Part shown: in pieces, positions 9,502-20,412 of the stretch | Numbering within the stretch: the first letter of the stretch is position 1 | Layout: each line of letters opens with the position of its first letter | Origin: Trochalopteron elliotii | Lineage: Eukaryota > Chordata > Aves > Passeriformes > Leiothrichidae | DNA: 64,000 bases | NCBI GenBank assembly: GCA_024734555.1 | Contig: JANPWX010000638.1 | Span: 62,001-126,000 of the forward strand | Direction of reading: 5' to 3' | The notes under the pieces: model-generated | What the model was told of the DNA's origin: nothing | The model's database searches: none | Seen by the model: only the letters and a program-made list of their open reading frames with translations | Made by a program: the position numbers and the translations under genes

Positions 9502-9826
9502 CAAAGAAAAGAAGATAAAAACCTCACACTCTATGGCCTTCTGGCACAATCCAATATCCCCTGCTTTGTGACTGATTGATATGAAGTCCAGGTGCTGGTC
9601 ATGGTTCCTTTGGTTTCAATCTGTTCTTATAATGGTTCATCTATTCCATTTCCTTCCATAAACAAAACTAGAACAAGCTCATAATGGCAAGCAATACATC
9701 AATTAGCTCTAGCCTAAGCATCTGATAATCATTAACCTATCTTTTGTTTATCTAACTTACATCCTGATCAATATAAATTGCTTCTAACCCTTGGCTAAAA
9801 TCTTAACTCTTTAAAATCATGATTCA
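9502..9826 (-). repeat. V3 3' LTR, partial
   Basis: On the minus strand it begins TGAATCATGATTTTAAAG after a polypurine tract (minus strand of 9827-9845, GGAAAAGGAGTGGGGAAA), downstream of the V3 env stop. The start resembles the 6517 and V7 LTR starts. The remainder is lost at 9501, where the inverted LTR pair begins. Confidence 0.6.
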
Positions 9827-9870
9827 TTTCCCCACTCCTTTTCCAAGGTTAGTAAATTCTTTTACTAATA

Positions 9871-11960
9871 TATAGATTCTTCTTCATCTAAGTGGTGCAG
9901 TAGGTGTCTCTCAAAACCATATTGTATGCTCTTGATAGTGAAGTCATAGCTGCGACTCATTTCAGCATTCTCCAATTCCAAACCAATATTGCAATAGACA
10001 AAATCAAACTTATACCAACTAAAATGAGTAAAGCAACGATTGGGTGAACCAGGGCATTAAGCTGGTTGCCATTGGTGACCACCCGAAAAGCACATCCCAC
10101 CAATGACGAGATGGGTCTTCTTCTAATCTTTTAAATACTCTCCATATAGTCTCTGTATCATGGTATATTGTAATCAGTTTTCTTTCCTTCATCTTTAATT
10201 TCTTTAAGAATTTCCTTTAATTCATTGTGTTTCAATAATTGTGCAACCAAAGTTAAGTTCATCCCTATAGGCACAGGTGATATTTCTAGCACAGTAGTCA
10301 AGTTCCCCTTTATATGTTGGTGCAACACGACAGGTGCCTGATAGAAAAAGTCCCATCCTTCAATTTTGACAAAATTACAAGTGCACAAGTTAAATTGAGT
10401 TTCATTCACAGTGATCTCATCCACCAGTATAGTGGGGCATGCTGTTCTGAGGCAGATGCAACCTTGTCCTGTATACACAAGCAGGGTTGTTTGGTTAATG
10501 GGATGCATTTCAAAGTGACAGATGCTTTGCTCTGTATCTAAACAAATATCTTTGTCGTCATCTATATTGCCTTCACATATAAACCCCAGTTGTTCCATCA
10601 TAGAGCAGGGTTCTTAATTAATAGTTTGCCACCTTCCTTCAACTTTCCATGCCCACATTCTGTGTTCAGAAGGATATAATATGGTACCCTCATGATTTAG
10701 TCCTAAAGTACCAATTGGATATATCAAGCTCATGGATGCATTGTGTATAGTTAAAACAAAGGCTGTTACACTACTTGTCACAGGATTATAGGTAAAATTA
10801 ACTAAAACCCACAAGGGTGGAGTTCTTTTTCAAAATCCAAGGCATTATCCCAAACAATTTTATCAATTTCAGCAGGGAATGTGTCTTCTCCCCCTTCCCT
10901 AATGGCTGAGGCAGCCACTGATTGCATCCATAACTGTGCCTGTGTACACCCAAGAGCCAAAGAAATGTTCTCACTAGCTGTGCCTAAGGTGTTAATTATC
11001 AATTCATGATCCCGCTTTTCTATGTTTTCCCATTCTGGTAATATTTTGGATAACTTCCACTGGCTGGTACCTAATGCCAATAAGGAAGATTGTAAAGGTT
11101 GTTGCAGTTTAACCATATCACTGCCAATTACTGTCAATTTGTTAATTAATACTTCTGAATCTATTGTGTTTAAAATCTCTAGTCTGGTTCTCAATAACTC
11201 AGTAAGGTCTCTCTTCTGTCTGGACATATAAGGCATACGCTTCTGCAGCCAGGTGGTCCAATCCATAAAAGAGGTCCTTAAAAATGGAGTGCACTCAGGT
11301 CGAATAGCGGAGGCATTCACTTGCATTGCCATCTCCACCTGTTTTAATGACTACTTTGGATTAGCTAGCAATTTTTGAATTATTGTCTTCTTAACAGCAT
11401 ATGGCCCAATTTTGGTAATTATGGGACCTATGGGTTCTAAAGTGGTTTGAATTTGAGTAGCTGTGGTCTCTCCTAGTGTTGATGTTGGCGGATTTATCTT
11501 AATCTCATCTCTTCAGGGATCAGTACAAATTTGGGTTATATTATAGTCAATCTTAAAATCCTTAATTTCACAACCTTCTATTTTGAGCCTTAAATCAGGA
11601 CAGTTGGTTAAGCATTTGTCACAGCATTCAGGACCAATTTGGATAAGTTTCATGGGTTCTTGGTGAGCTTCGTGGAATCCATCCTGAACAAACACATACT
11701 CACATCCCCAAATGTTTCTTCCTTCCCACATAGTTGCATTTGTAACTCTTAACATCTGACTCAGAGACCTATGGGAGTAAGGGTCATGAGATTTCCCTTG
11801 GCACCTATACACACCAGTCACATTATACGCACATGGTATTGCCTTAGCTCCAGCAATAACTAGTTATAGCAATGGTCACAAAAGCCACAACTCTTCAGAT
11901 TGTACCTACTCGATTGTCCATAATAACTACAAATCTTCCTATTCTAAAAATTTGTTAAAT
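9871..11960 (-). pseudogene. env: V3 env, unusual type, broken
   Basis: Read on the minus strand. A basic RQKR cleavage motif lies near 11220, after a short surface region with paired cysteines (PECCDKC). About 450 codons follow to the stop near 9871, much longer than a typical gamma transmembrane subunit. This part has a heptad-like leucine- and isoleucine-rich stretch directly after RQKR, a cysteine cluster (GCICLRTAC, then CTC), and a hydrophobic anchor near 10000-9950. No CX6CC motif was seen. V7 env (44995-46091) is clearly the same type. Stops occur at about 11513, 11348, 10802, 10614 and 10158. Its role would have been entry; this copy is dead. Confidence 0.75.
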
Positions 11961-11983
11961 TATTCTTACATTTTGCCTTCACA

Positions 11984-14278
11984 CTATTCACTTTCTAGAG
12001 TAAGTTTTAATTTCAGTTCATTATCACCTGATGTAATTTTCCAAAGTTCCTCGGGAGCCTTCTTCACTTTGGTATGATGAATCCAGGCACTTTGTTCCTT
12101 AATCTTGATTGCAGTAAAGGTGGTGAGGAGCACTTGGAATGGTCCCTCCCACTGTGGTTCCAGAGTTTTTTTTGCAAAAGACTTAACATATACATAATCC
12201 CCAGGCTGTACATCATGTACTGGCCCATCTAATTCTTGGCTTCAAGCCCCAGCCACATGTTTCTCAGTTTCTCTAAGTTGTTTGTTTAGGGCCACCATAT
12301 ATCTGTGTAGGTTTTCTTCCCCTACTTGAGTGGGTGTTTTCCCTTCTTGAACCCCGTATGGTCTTCCATACAATATTTCAAAGGGGCTTAATTTTTCTTT
12401 TATTCTTGGCTTGGTCCGAATTCCTAATAATGCTAATGAAAGAGCCTGAGGCCAAGGTAACTTTGTCTCTTGTCCCAGTCTTATGATTTGCTGCTTAATC
12501 AAATGATTCATTTTCTCCACTTGGCTGCTTGACTGAGGATGATATGGAGTATGAAGTTCCCAGTCTATGCCTAAATGGTGGCTAATTTGCTGCACAATTT
12601 TTGAAATAAAATGTGGCCCCCTATCTGAAGACATTGTGGCTGGGACTCCAAAAGGCAGTGTTATTTCCTGTAACAGTGCTTTGGTTACTTCTTGTGCTTT
12701 GGCAGTTCTAGTAGGGAAAGTTTCTGGCCACCCTGGAAAGGTATCTATGAACACCAATAAATATCGATACCCCTCTCTCCTGGGTAGTTCGGAAAAATCA
12801 ATTTGCCATTGCTGCCTAGGTCCATATCCTTTCCCAATTTGTCCAAGCTTTGGTTTAGGAATATTTTTGGGATTAGTTTGAAGGCACAGGCTACATTGGC
12901 GAGTCACCTGAATTACTGTACTTTGCAAGTTTCTGGCTATGATTCTGTCTTTCAGATAGTTGTACAAAGCATCTATCCCCCAATGCGTTTTCTCATGTTC
13001 CTCTTTCACTAATAACCATAGCATGTAAGAGGGAATCACAAGTCTTCCTTTCCCTTCATCTGTGATAGCCCACCCCTCCTGGTTATAACTTCCATTTTCT
13101 TTCTCAATAAGCCTCTTGTCCTTTTGGCTGTATCTTGGCTTACCTTCAATAGAAATTTGTCCATCTGGAATTAAGGCTGCCTCAACTGTTTCAATAATTA
13201 TCTTACCTTACCTTTAGCTGCTTCTTTTGCCTTTCTGTCCACTAGCTCATTTCCCTCCTCCAATCCAGAGCTCACTTTTTGGTGTGCCTTGATATGCATG
13301 ATGGCTACTCTTTCAGGTAGCTGGACTGCCTCCAACAGTTTTATTATCTCTTGTGCAGGTTTAATGCTTTTCCCTTGTGAGTTCGTCCTCTTTCTTTCCA
13401 GATGGTTCCATGTGCATGAATGACCCCAAATGCATACCTTGAGTCTGGGTAAATATTAATTTTCTTTACTTTTGCCAGTTCTAAAGCCTGGGTTAAGGCA
13501 ATTATTTCACCCTTCTGTGCTGAGGTGTTGGTTGGTAATGATCCATACTCTATTACCTCTCTGCTCATGGTAACTGCATACCCAGCATGTCTTTTTCCAC
13601 TAATCACATAGCTGCTTCCATCAGTAAACCAGGTCTCAGTGTTCTCGAGAGGGGTGTCCTTCAGATCTGGGTGACTGGAGTAGGTGGCTTTGATGGTCTC
13701 CAGGCAGTCATGGATCACCGGTTCTCCCATACTACCACTGAGGAAGGAAGCTGGGTTCACATTATTGGTTAACACAATTTCTACATCATCTTGTTCTACC
13801 ATTATGGCTTGGTATTTCAAGAATCTCTGTGGGGAAAGCCACTGTCTGCCTTTTACCTCCGAGACTGCTGACACTGTGTGGGACACTAGCACAGTCATCT
13901 TCTGGCCTAGGGTGAGCTTGCATGCTTCTTGGATGTTCACTGCCACTGCTGCAATGGCTCTGAGACACCCTGGCCACCCCTTAGCTGCTGCATCCAGCTG
14001 CTTATAGAGGTAGGCGACTGCCCTGCGATACAGGCCCAGGTCTTGTGCTAGTATTCCCAAAGCAATACCCTACTTTTCGTGAGAAAACAAAAAGAATGGT
14101 TTTGTCACATCTGGAAGTCCCAGGGCTGGAGCTGACATGAGGGCCCTCTTTAGCTGGTCGAAGGCTCGTGTTGCTTCTTTTGTCCATTGGAGGTCCCTGT
14201 TTCCTTCCATAACCGAAGCATACAGGGGTTCAACTAGCAGCCCATAATTGTAAATCCACAGTCTACACCACCCCATGG
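11984..14278 (-). pseudogene. pol: V3 pol: connection, RNase H and integrase
   Basis: Minus strand. From 14278 the end of reverse transcriptase (GWCRLWIYNY) leads to the connection region and an RNase H with FTDGSS intact; the later IYTDS-type motif reads IYPDS. A broken stretch (13340-13040) follows, then an integrase with HWG and CSLC zinc-finger residues and the D-D-E set in QIDF, SSDRGPHF and SQVEKMN. The C-terminal domain has GDYVYVK and WEGPF. The end is TAG at 11984-11986. Stops near 14069, 13343 and 12241 break the frame. It joins the 19201-20412 part across the inserted LTR and V4. Confidence 0.88.
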
Positions 14279-14369
14279 TGTAGCAGAATTTCTTAGGGAA
14301 CGAAGACATAATCTATATTTGAAGTGAAGTTTTAACTACCCCAGCCTGGGCCTCGCTCCTGAGGCCTGT
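14279..14369 (+). repeat. Solo LTR 1 in V3 pol, left part
   Basis: It starts TGTAGCAGAATTTCTTAG, like solo LTR 2 at 21334, and is interrupted at 14369 by V4. Its right part is 18859-19200. The six flanking bases are CCATGG on the left and CCATCA on the right, a probable 6-bp target duplication with two changes. Confidence 0.75.
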
Positions 14370-15047
14370 TGTCCTAGGGTGACTATGATGCCTGTATCCC
14401 CACATCGTCTCTTCTGTGTTCTGTACCTTTAAGACTGGTTCTGAGAGTGAGCAGAGAAAGAAGAAGCGCGCAGTTTGTTTTGAGAAACAAACTCACTCCT
14501 CGGGATCTTCTCTCGTCCTTGGGACGGTGTGTCTTTTTTTTTCTTCTTCATCGGCTGCACGGATGGCAGCCAGAGAGAGTTTTTTCTTCCCTTTGTTAGT
14601 CTAGCTAGCTGAGGCAAAGAAGCTTTCCTGGACTTTTATTTTTTTCCCTTTTTTTCTTTGGGACTGTTTAAATCTGCTCTGGACTGAAAAACCCAGGGGA
14701 GCACCGGGATCTTGTGCCCGTGGCCCACCGGGCCGGGACTTGGCATTTTCCAGCGCCAAAGGGACTGGGACTGATAAACAGACTCCTGGCACAGACTCTC
14801 AGTTTTGCCATCTCTCTTTGGAGCGGCAAGAGGTTTTATTGTTTCATATTATTATTATTATTATTGTTATTGTTATTCATTCTTTATGCTTGTGGGCATT
14901 TTGTTTGTTAAATAAATAGGGGTTTTTTCCACTCTTCTCTGAGGGAGTTCTTTTCCTGGACCAGCTGGGGGGAGGGGCTGTTTGGATTTGCTTTCCAGAG
15001 GAACCCCATTCAGAGATTTCCTCCCAAATTTGCCCCAAACCAGGACA
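14370..15047 (+). repeat. V4 5' LTR
   Basis: 678 bp, TGTCCTAGGG to CCAGGACA. It contains an ATT-type microsatellite near 14850-14876 and an AAATAAATAGG polyadenylation region near 14910. It matches the V10 LTRs and the solo LTRs at 8679-9348 and 46342-46998. Confidence 0.93.
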
Positions 15048-15058
15048 TACATTAATAT

Positions 15059-15076
15059 TGGTGCCCAACTGCGGGG
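15059..15076 (+). other. V4 primer binding site, tRNA-Lys(1,2)-like
   Basis: TGGTGCCCAACTGCGGGG resembles the Lys-1,2 primer site used by spumaviruses and some betaretroviruses, with an extra base and a substitution. The V10 version (56657-56674) is a cleaner match. There are 11 bases between LTR and primer site in both copies, longer than the usual few. Confidence 0.5.
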
Positions 15077-15172
15077 CTCGAGAGAGTGGAAAAAACTTGT
15101 ATTGATTATTGAGTGCATTTTGGTTGTTCTTTGAGTGTGGATAGAGTAGCTAGATTGCCCCTTGAATCCCTA

Positions 15173-17164
15173 ATGTCTACTGGAATAGAGTCCTTCCTGT
15201 ATTTCTGTTCCCTAGGTTTCTTTGAGGTTCTAATACCTTTCTGGTCCCTAGGCTTGTTTTCTTATCCAGAATTAGCTCCAATGTTGTCCCTAACACATAG
15301 TTTTTACACTAGAGGTGCACAAATTAGGATTGCTATTTTGTTGGGTTCAGTGATCATGATTTATAGGAAGTTTATGAAGGTACTGGAGTTTGTGGCAGGT
15401 ATGTTTGGTTTATGGTTTCTTCGTCCTACCATGCGTCCTAGTTCCAGCAGCATGTTTTGGGGATTTATGAATAATTGCACCCACTTTGTTAGAGGAGGAA
15501 CAGGGGATGAAGCTTTTCAGTCTTTCCTGTCCCTCGTATCTTTTGAATCGGTCACATCACTTTTGGAGAATGTTCAGTGTCCCCTGAATGTTAAAGATAC
15601 CATCTTCCTGGTATTCCATTTGGTGAGCTTCCTCTATATGGTTTGCAGCTTGTCTAGAATGAGGTCTGAGATTTCCAGAGGGGCTGATGAGACCCCTGGC
15701 CCAGAAGTAGGCCCAGGTGTGGAAAATCCTGAGTGGAGTGGAGAATGGGAGGATATGGGCCAAACCCTGAAGGAATTTTCTGACCCTATAGCCTGGGATT
15801 TTCCATATGAACACATTCAGAACCCGGCTGAGGTGGGAAAATACTTGAAAGAGAAGTGCCAGGATAATTCCAAGGACAAAAGGATTGTTGCAATAATCTG
15901 GGCCCTGGCATATGCTTACTGCACACTGCTAGATAAAGTAGGGCAGCAGGTAGAGGCAGGGTGCCAGAAAAATAAATCAGCAGCCATGCCAGTCACTCAG
16001 ACAGCAGCTAAACCAGACAGTGAGCCTAAGCCCCTGGCAGTTGCCGGGGCAAAGAAGCACGCACAGAAAACCGATCGACCAGTGGACGATGATCCAGGTG
16101 AAGGACCCTCAATGCCTCCCGACGACACCCAATCAGACATCCAACCAACTGACACCCAATCAGAAGCTGACCAAACTGACACAAAGTCAGAAGCCCAACC
16201 AGCTGGCACAAGGTCAAATGCCCAACCAGCTGGCACACGGTCAGGAGCCACTATTGAGTCCTTTTCCCTGAAGGACCTTTGAGGCCTAAGAAAGGATTGC
16301 ACTCGACGACCAGATGAATCTATAATTAGTTGGTTAGTCCGTCTTTGGGATGCTGCAGGTGAGGCTACAATTCTGGACGGCACTGAAGCAAGGCATTTGG
16401 GATCCCTGTCACATGATCCGGTTATCGACCAAGGAATGATGAGGGAGGCTACCCCTTGTAGTCTTTGGGAACAGGTCCTAGGAAGTGTGGCACAAAGATA
16501 TCTATGTGCAGACGATCTCTATATGCAGCAAACCCAGTGGAAGACCATAGAACAAGGGATTCAACGCTTGAGAGAAATGGCAGTGGCGGAGATTGTCTTC
16601 TCAGATGACCTAAACACTAGGAACCCAGACTTGGTACCATGTACACCTGTGATGTGGTGAAAATTTGTACAACTTGGGCCACAAGAATACTCTTCTTCTT
16701 TAGCAATAATGAAGCGGGATGACATGGGGGAGAGCGTGCTGGATATGGCAAGGAAACTTCGAGCATATGCAGATGCTGTGCATGGCCCAACACATGCCAG
16801 AATCGCAGCCGTGGAAACCCGTCTGCAGAAATTAGAAAACAAAATAGAAGAAAATCACCATACACTCAGAGACAAGATTAAAGAGATGAAAGAGGGCTTT
16901 CTCCAAATCTCAGCAGTACAGGTCAGAGGTTCTGGCACCAAACGCAGACGTTCCCCAGAGAGAGAGGGAGGGGGCATCCCACGAGGTAAGCTGTGGTCCC
17001 TCCTGCATGATTGTGGAGAAGATATGATGAGATGGGATAGAAAATCTACCGATGATCTGGCACAACGGCTGCATGAACTGTTGGGCGGCAAGACTCAGAG
17101 AGGAAGTTCCACTAAGAAGGAAGCAGCTCCAGTTACCCAGGGACAAACAGATAACCAGGTTTAG
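15173..17164 (+). pseudogene. gag: V4 ERVL-type Gag, two internal stops
   Basis: The likely start is the ATG at 15173; the upstream GTG-initiated extension is unsupported. The frame runs to a TAG at 17162-17164 that V10 shares, with TGA stops at 16280-16282 and 16658-16660. V10 reads CGA at the first and CAA at the second position. The N-terminal ~110 residues are strongly hydrophobic (for example IAILLGSVIMIYR), then a second hydrophobic stretch (FLVFHLVSFLYMV). A tandem run of about 11-residue units with TDTQS or AGTRS lies near residues 315-360, a coiled-coil-like part near 530-590 and a basic RRRSPEREGGG stretch. No CCHC zinc knuckle was found, as in spumaviral and ERVL Gags. Confidence 0.8.
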
Positions 17165-18770
17165 AGGGGCCCTGCCTCTAGCCAGGTAGAGGCTAGGGAC
17201 AACCGTGTTTTTTGGACTGTGTGGATTCGTTGGCCTGGCACATCTGAACCACAAGAATATAAGGCCTTGGTCAATACTGGTGCACAGTGCACATTAATTC
17301 CATCAACACACGTAGGGGCAGAATCTGTCTCTATTGCTGGCGTGACAGGGGGATTACAGGATTTTACTTTGGTGGAAGCTGATGTTAGTCTGACTGGAAA
17401 TGAGTGGAAGAGGCAGCCTATTGTGACTGGCCCAGAGGCCCCATGCATTTTGGGCATAGACTACCTCTGAAATGGGTATTTCAAAGACCTGAAGGGATTC
17501 AGGTGGGCGTTTGGGATAGCGGCTGTAGTGACAGAGGGCATCCAGCAATTGAACACCTTGCCTGGACTGTCCGAGAATCCATTGACAGCAGGACTTCTGA
17601 AGGGGGAGGAGCAACAAGTACCAATTGCCACTTCAATAGTGCACCGCCTACAGTACAGAACAACTCGAGATGCCGTGATCCCCATCCACAAGATGATTTG
17701 TGAGCTGGAGAGTCAAGGGGTGGTCAGCAAAACCCACTCACCCTTCAACAGCCCCATCTGGCCTGTGCGAAAATCTGAAGGAGAATGGAGACTGACTGTG
17801 GACTATCGTGCCTTGAATGAAGTGACTCCACCGCTGAGCACTGCTGTGCCAGACATGCTGGAACGCCAGTACGAGCTGGAGTCCAAGGCAGCAAAATGGT
17901 ACGCCACTATTGACATTGCTAATGCATTTTTCTCCATTCCTCTGGCAGCAGAGTGCAGGCCTCAGTTTGCCTTTACATGGAGGGGAGTGCAGTACACCTG
18001 GAACCGACTGCCCCAGGGGTGGAAGCACAGTCCTACCATCTGCCATGGACTGATTCAGACTGCACTGGAAAAGGGTGAGGCTCCAGAACACCTACAGTAT
18101 ATTGATGACATCATTGTGTGGGGGAACACGGCAGCAGAAGTGTTTGAGAAAGGAAAAGAAATCATCCAGATCCTCCTGGAAGCTGGTTTCGCTATCAAGA
18201 AGAGTAAAGTTAAGGGACCAGCCCGTGTGATCCAGTTCTTGGGAGTAAAGTGGCAAGATGGATGGCGTCAGATTCCTACTGATGTCATCAACAAGATTAC
18301 AGCAATGTCTCCACCAACCAGCAAGAAGGAAACACAAGCTTTCCTAGGCGCCATAGGCTTTTGGAGAATGCACATTCCTGTGTACAGTGAGATCGTGAGC
18401 CCTCTCTACCCGGTTACCCGCATGAAGAATGATTTCCACTGGGGCCCTGAACAGCAGCACGCCTTTGCCCAGATCAAGCAGGAGATTGCTCATGCAGTGG
18501 CCCTTGGCCCAGTCAGGACAGGACCAGATGTGAAGAACATGCTCTACTCTGCAGCCGGGAGCCATGGTCTGTCCTGGAGCCTTTGGCAGAAGGTGCCTGG
18601 GGAGACTCGAGGACGACCACTGGGATTCTGGAGCCGAAGTTACAGAGGGTCTGAGGCTAATTACACTCTCACAGAGAAGGAAATTTTAGCAGCCTATGAA
18701 GGAGTCCAAGCTGCCTCAGAGGTAATAGGCACTGAAACACAACTCCTCCTGGCACCCCGACTACCGGTGC
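17165..18770 (+). pseudogene. pol: V4 protease and reverse transcriptase
   Basis: In the same frame as gag, after the shared TAG. The protease active-site loop reads LVNTGAQC, with asparagine where the catalytic aspartate is expected; V10 has the same asparagine. TGA at 17468-17470 stands where V10 has CGA. An uninterrupted reverse transcriptase follows, from the template-binding region (WRLTVDYRALN) through the catalytic QYIDDIIVWGN near 18100 to the thumb and connection. The YIDD motif is intact. The frame then runs into LTR sequence after 18770 and ends at 18842-18844. Confidence 0.88.
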
Positions 18771-18853
18771 TGGGGGGGAGGGGCTGTTTGGATTTGCTTT
18801 CCAGAGGAACCCCATTCGGAGATTTCCTCCCAAATTTGCCCTAAACCAGGACA
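18769..18853 (+). repeat. V4 3' LTR stub
   Basis: The final ~85 bp of the ERVL-type LTR (matching 14963-15047), ending AGGACA and followed by the target duplication CCTGT. The joint to pol lies in a shared GCTGGGG. Confidence 0.9.
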
Positions 18854-18858
18854 CCTGT

Positions 18859-19200
18859 GCAGCCTCTTGCGCAAGTAGAAATTCTCTGCCAAATTTTGTG
18901 GCGCAGTTAGAATTAGATATTAAGGTGTTAACAAGGAACAGTGGGTTTTCTAGCAGTTAATAAGTACAGTAATTAGAGTGATCACTTTAGCCACCTTAAA
19001 AGTAAGTTAAACAATGTGTGTTTGCATTTTTCCCTGTGCTGTATGCCAATGAGAGTGCACCTGTATTTGTAAACTATGTAGAAGTGTATATAACCTGCCA
19101 TTTTAGACGGAATAAACGGAGAACGTAGCATTAACCATATTGGTCGGATCTGTGTTTTGCTCTCGTCCAACTTCCCATTATTTTTGGGTTCCCTCGCTTT
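18859..19200 (+). repeat. Solo LTR 1 in V3 pol, right part
   Basis: It matches 21425-21765. It contains a CCAAT-like GCCAATGAG, a TATATAA at 19087-19093 and AATAAA at 19111-19116. With 14279-14369 the LTR totals about 433 bp. The 3' end lacks a clear CA. Confidence 0.8.
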
Positions 19201-20412
19201 ACCATCATGCCCAAAAAGGTCCTTAGTTCCTTTACTGTCTGGGGTTTTGGGGTCTGGCATATTGCTTCCTTGTGATCCTGCCCTAAGGTTCTTTGTCCAG
19301 CACTGACCTCGTAGCCCAAGTAGATAACTGTTTGCCTCACCATCTGGGATACTCAATGCCCTTGTAGACCCAAAAAGTTTAGGAGGCTTACCATCCACTC
19401 CATACGTCTCTTGAGTTCTGGTAGCTATCAGAAGGTTCTCCACATATTGTAACAGCTTTCCTTCTCCTGATGGGGCTTCCCAGGATTCCAAAGCTCTTGC
19501 AAGTTGTTCTCCAAATATCGTGGGGGAGTTATTAAATCCTTGGGGTAGTACAGACCATGTGAACTGAGTTTTGGGGTTTTCCTATTCAAATGCAAAAGTT
19601 TTCTGGCTAGCCTCATGGAGAGGAAGGCAAAAGAAAGCATCTTTTAAATCTAAAATGGTAAACCATATTAGTTCAGGTGTTAAACAAGTTAACAACGTGT
19701 AGGGGTTGGCAACCACTGGGTATAAATCTTCAGTTATCTTATTAGCAGCTCTTAAATCTTGTACTATTCGGTATGACCCATCAGGCTTTTTAACAGGTAA
19801 AATGGGAGTATTAAATTCAGACTGGCATTCTTTTAATAGCCCTATCTGCAAAAAATTTTCAATCACTGGGCTAATCCCTTCTCTGTCTTCCTTCTTTAGG
19901 GGATATTGTTTAACTCTAACTGGCTGATTTCCTTCTTTAAGCTTAACTTGCACTGGGAGTGCATTCTTTGCTCTCCCTGATATGTTAGAAGCCCATACCC
20001 CAGGAAATATCTGATCCATTATTTTCCTGTGAATCTCATCTTCACTTTCAACTTTAGTCTCATTGGCTATTAACATCAGGCTTAACAATTCCACATATTT
20101 TTGGTCCTTAACCTCCAAAGTAATGTCTCCATTTTTAAATATTATTTTTGCCTCTAGTTGTTCCAACAAATCGCTACCCAAAGGTGCTGATGGACCATTG
20201 GGCATATATAAAAACTTGTGAATTCCCCATTGTTTCCCAAGTTTATATTTCAGTGGCCTACAAGAATAAGCTCTTTCAGATTGGCCAGTTGCCCCCTTTA
20301 CCATGACATAATCATCTGTTATTGATATTAAAGCTTTATTTAACACCTTATATGTTGCTCCTGTGTCTATCAAAAATTCCATTTCTTTTCCTTTTTTCCC
20401 TAGTTTCATTAT
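19201..20412 (-). pseudogene. pol: V3 protease and reverse transcriptase
   Basis: Minus strand. The protease has an intact FLIDTGA loop. The reverse transcriptase shows SYRIVQDLRAANK and LDLKDAFFCLPL, but its catalytic YVDD motif reads QYVENLL near 19450, losing both aspartates. Frame changes lie near 19580 and 19400-19340. The stretch ends at solo LTR 1; pol resumes at 14278. Confidence 0.85.

Larger units (their letters stand above)
14370..18853 (+). mobile_element. V4: ERVL-type provirus with internal deletion
   Basis: It is flanked by perfect 5-bp duplications CCTGT (14365-14369 and 18854-18858). It has a full 5' LTR, a primer site, gag, protease and reverse transcriptase, then jumps near 18770 to the last ~80 bp of an LTR. 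RNase H, integrase and most of the 3' LTR are missing. The insertion lies inside solo LTR 1, which itself lies in V3 pol. Confidence 0.93.
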
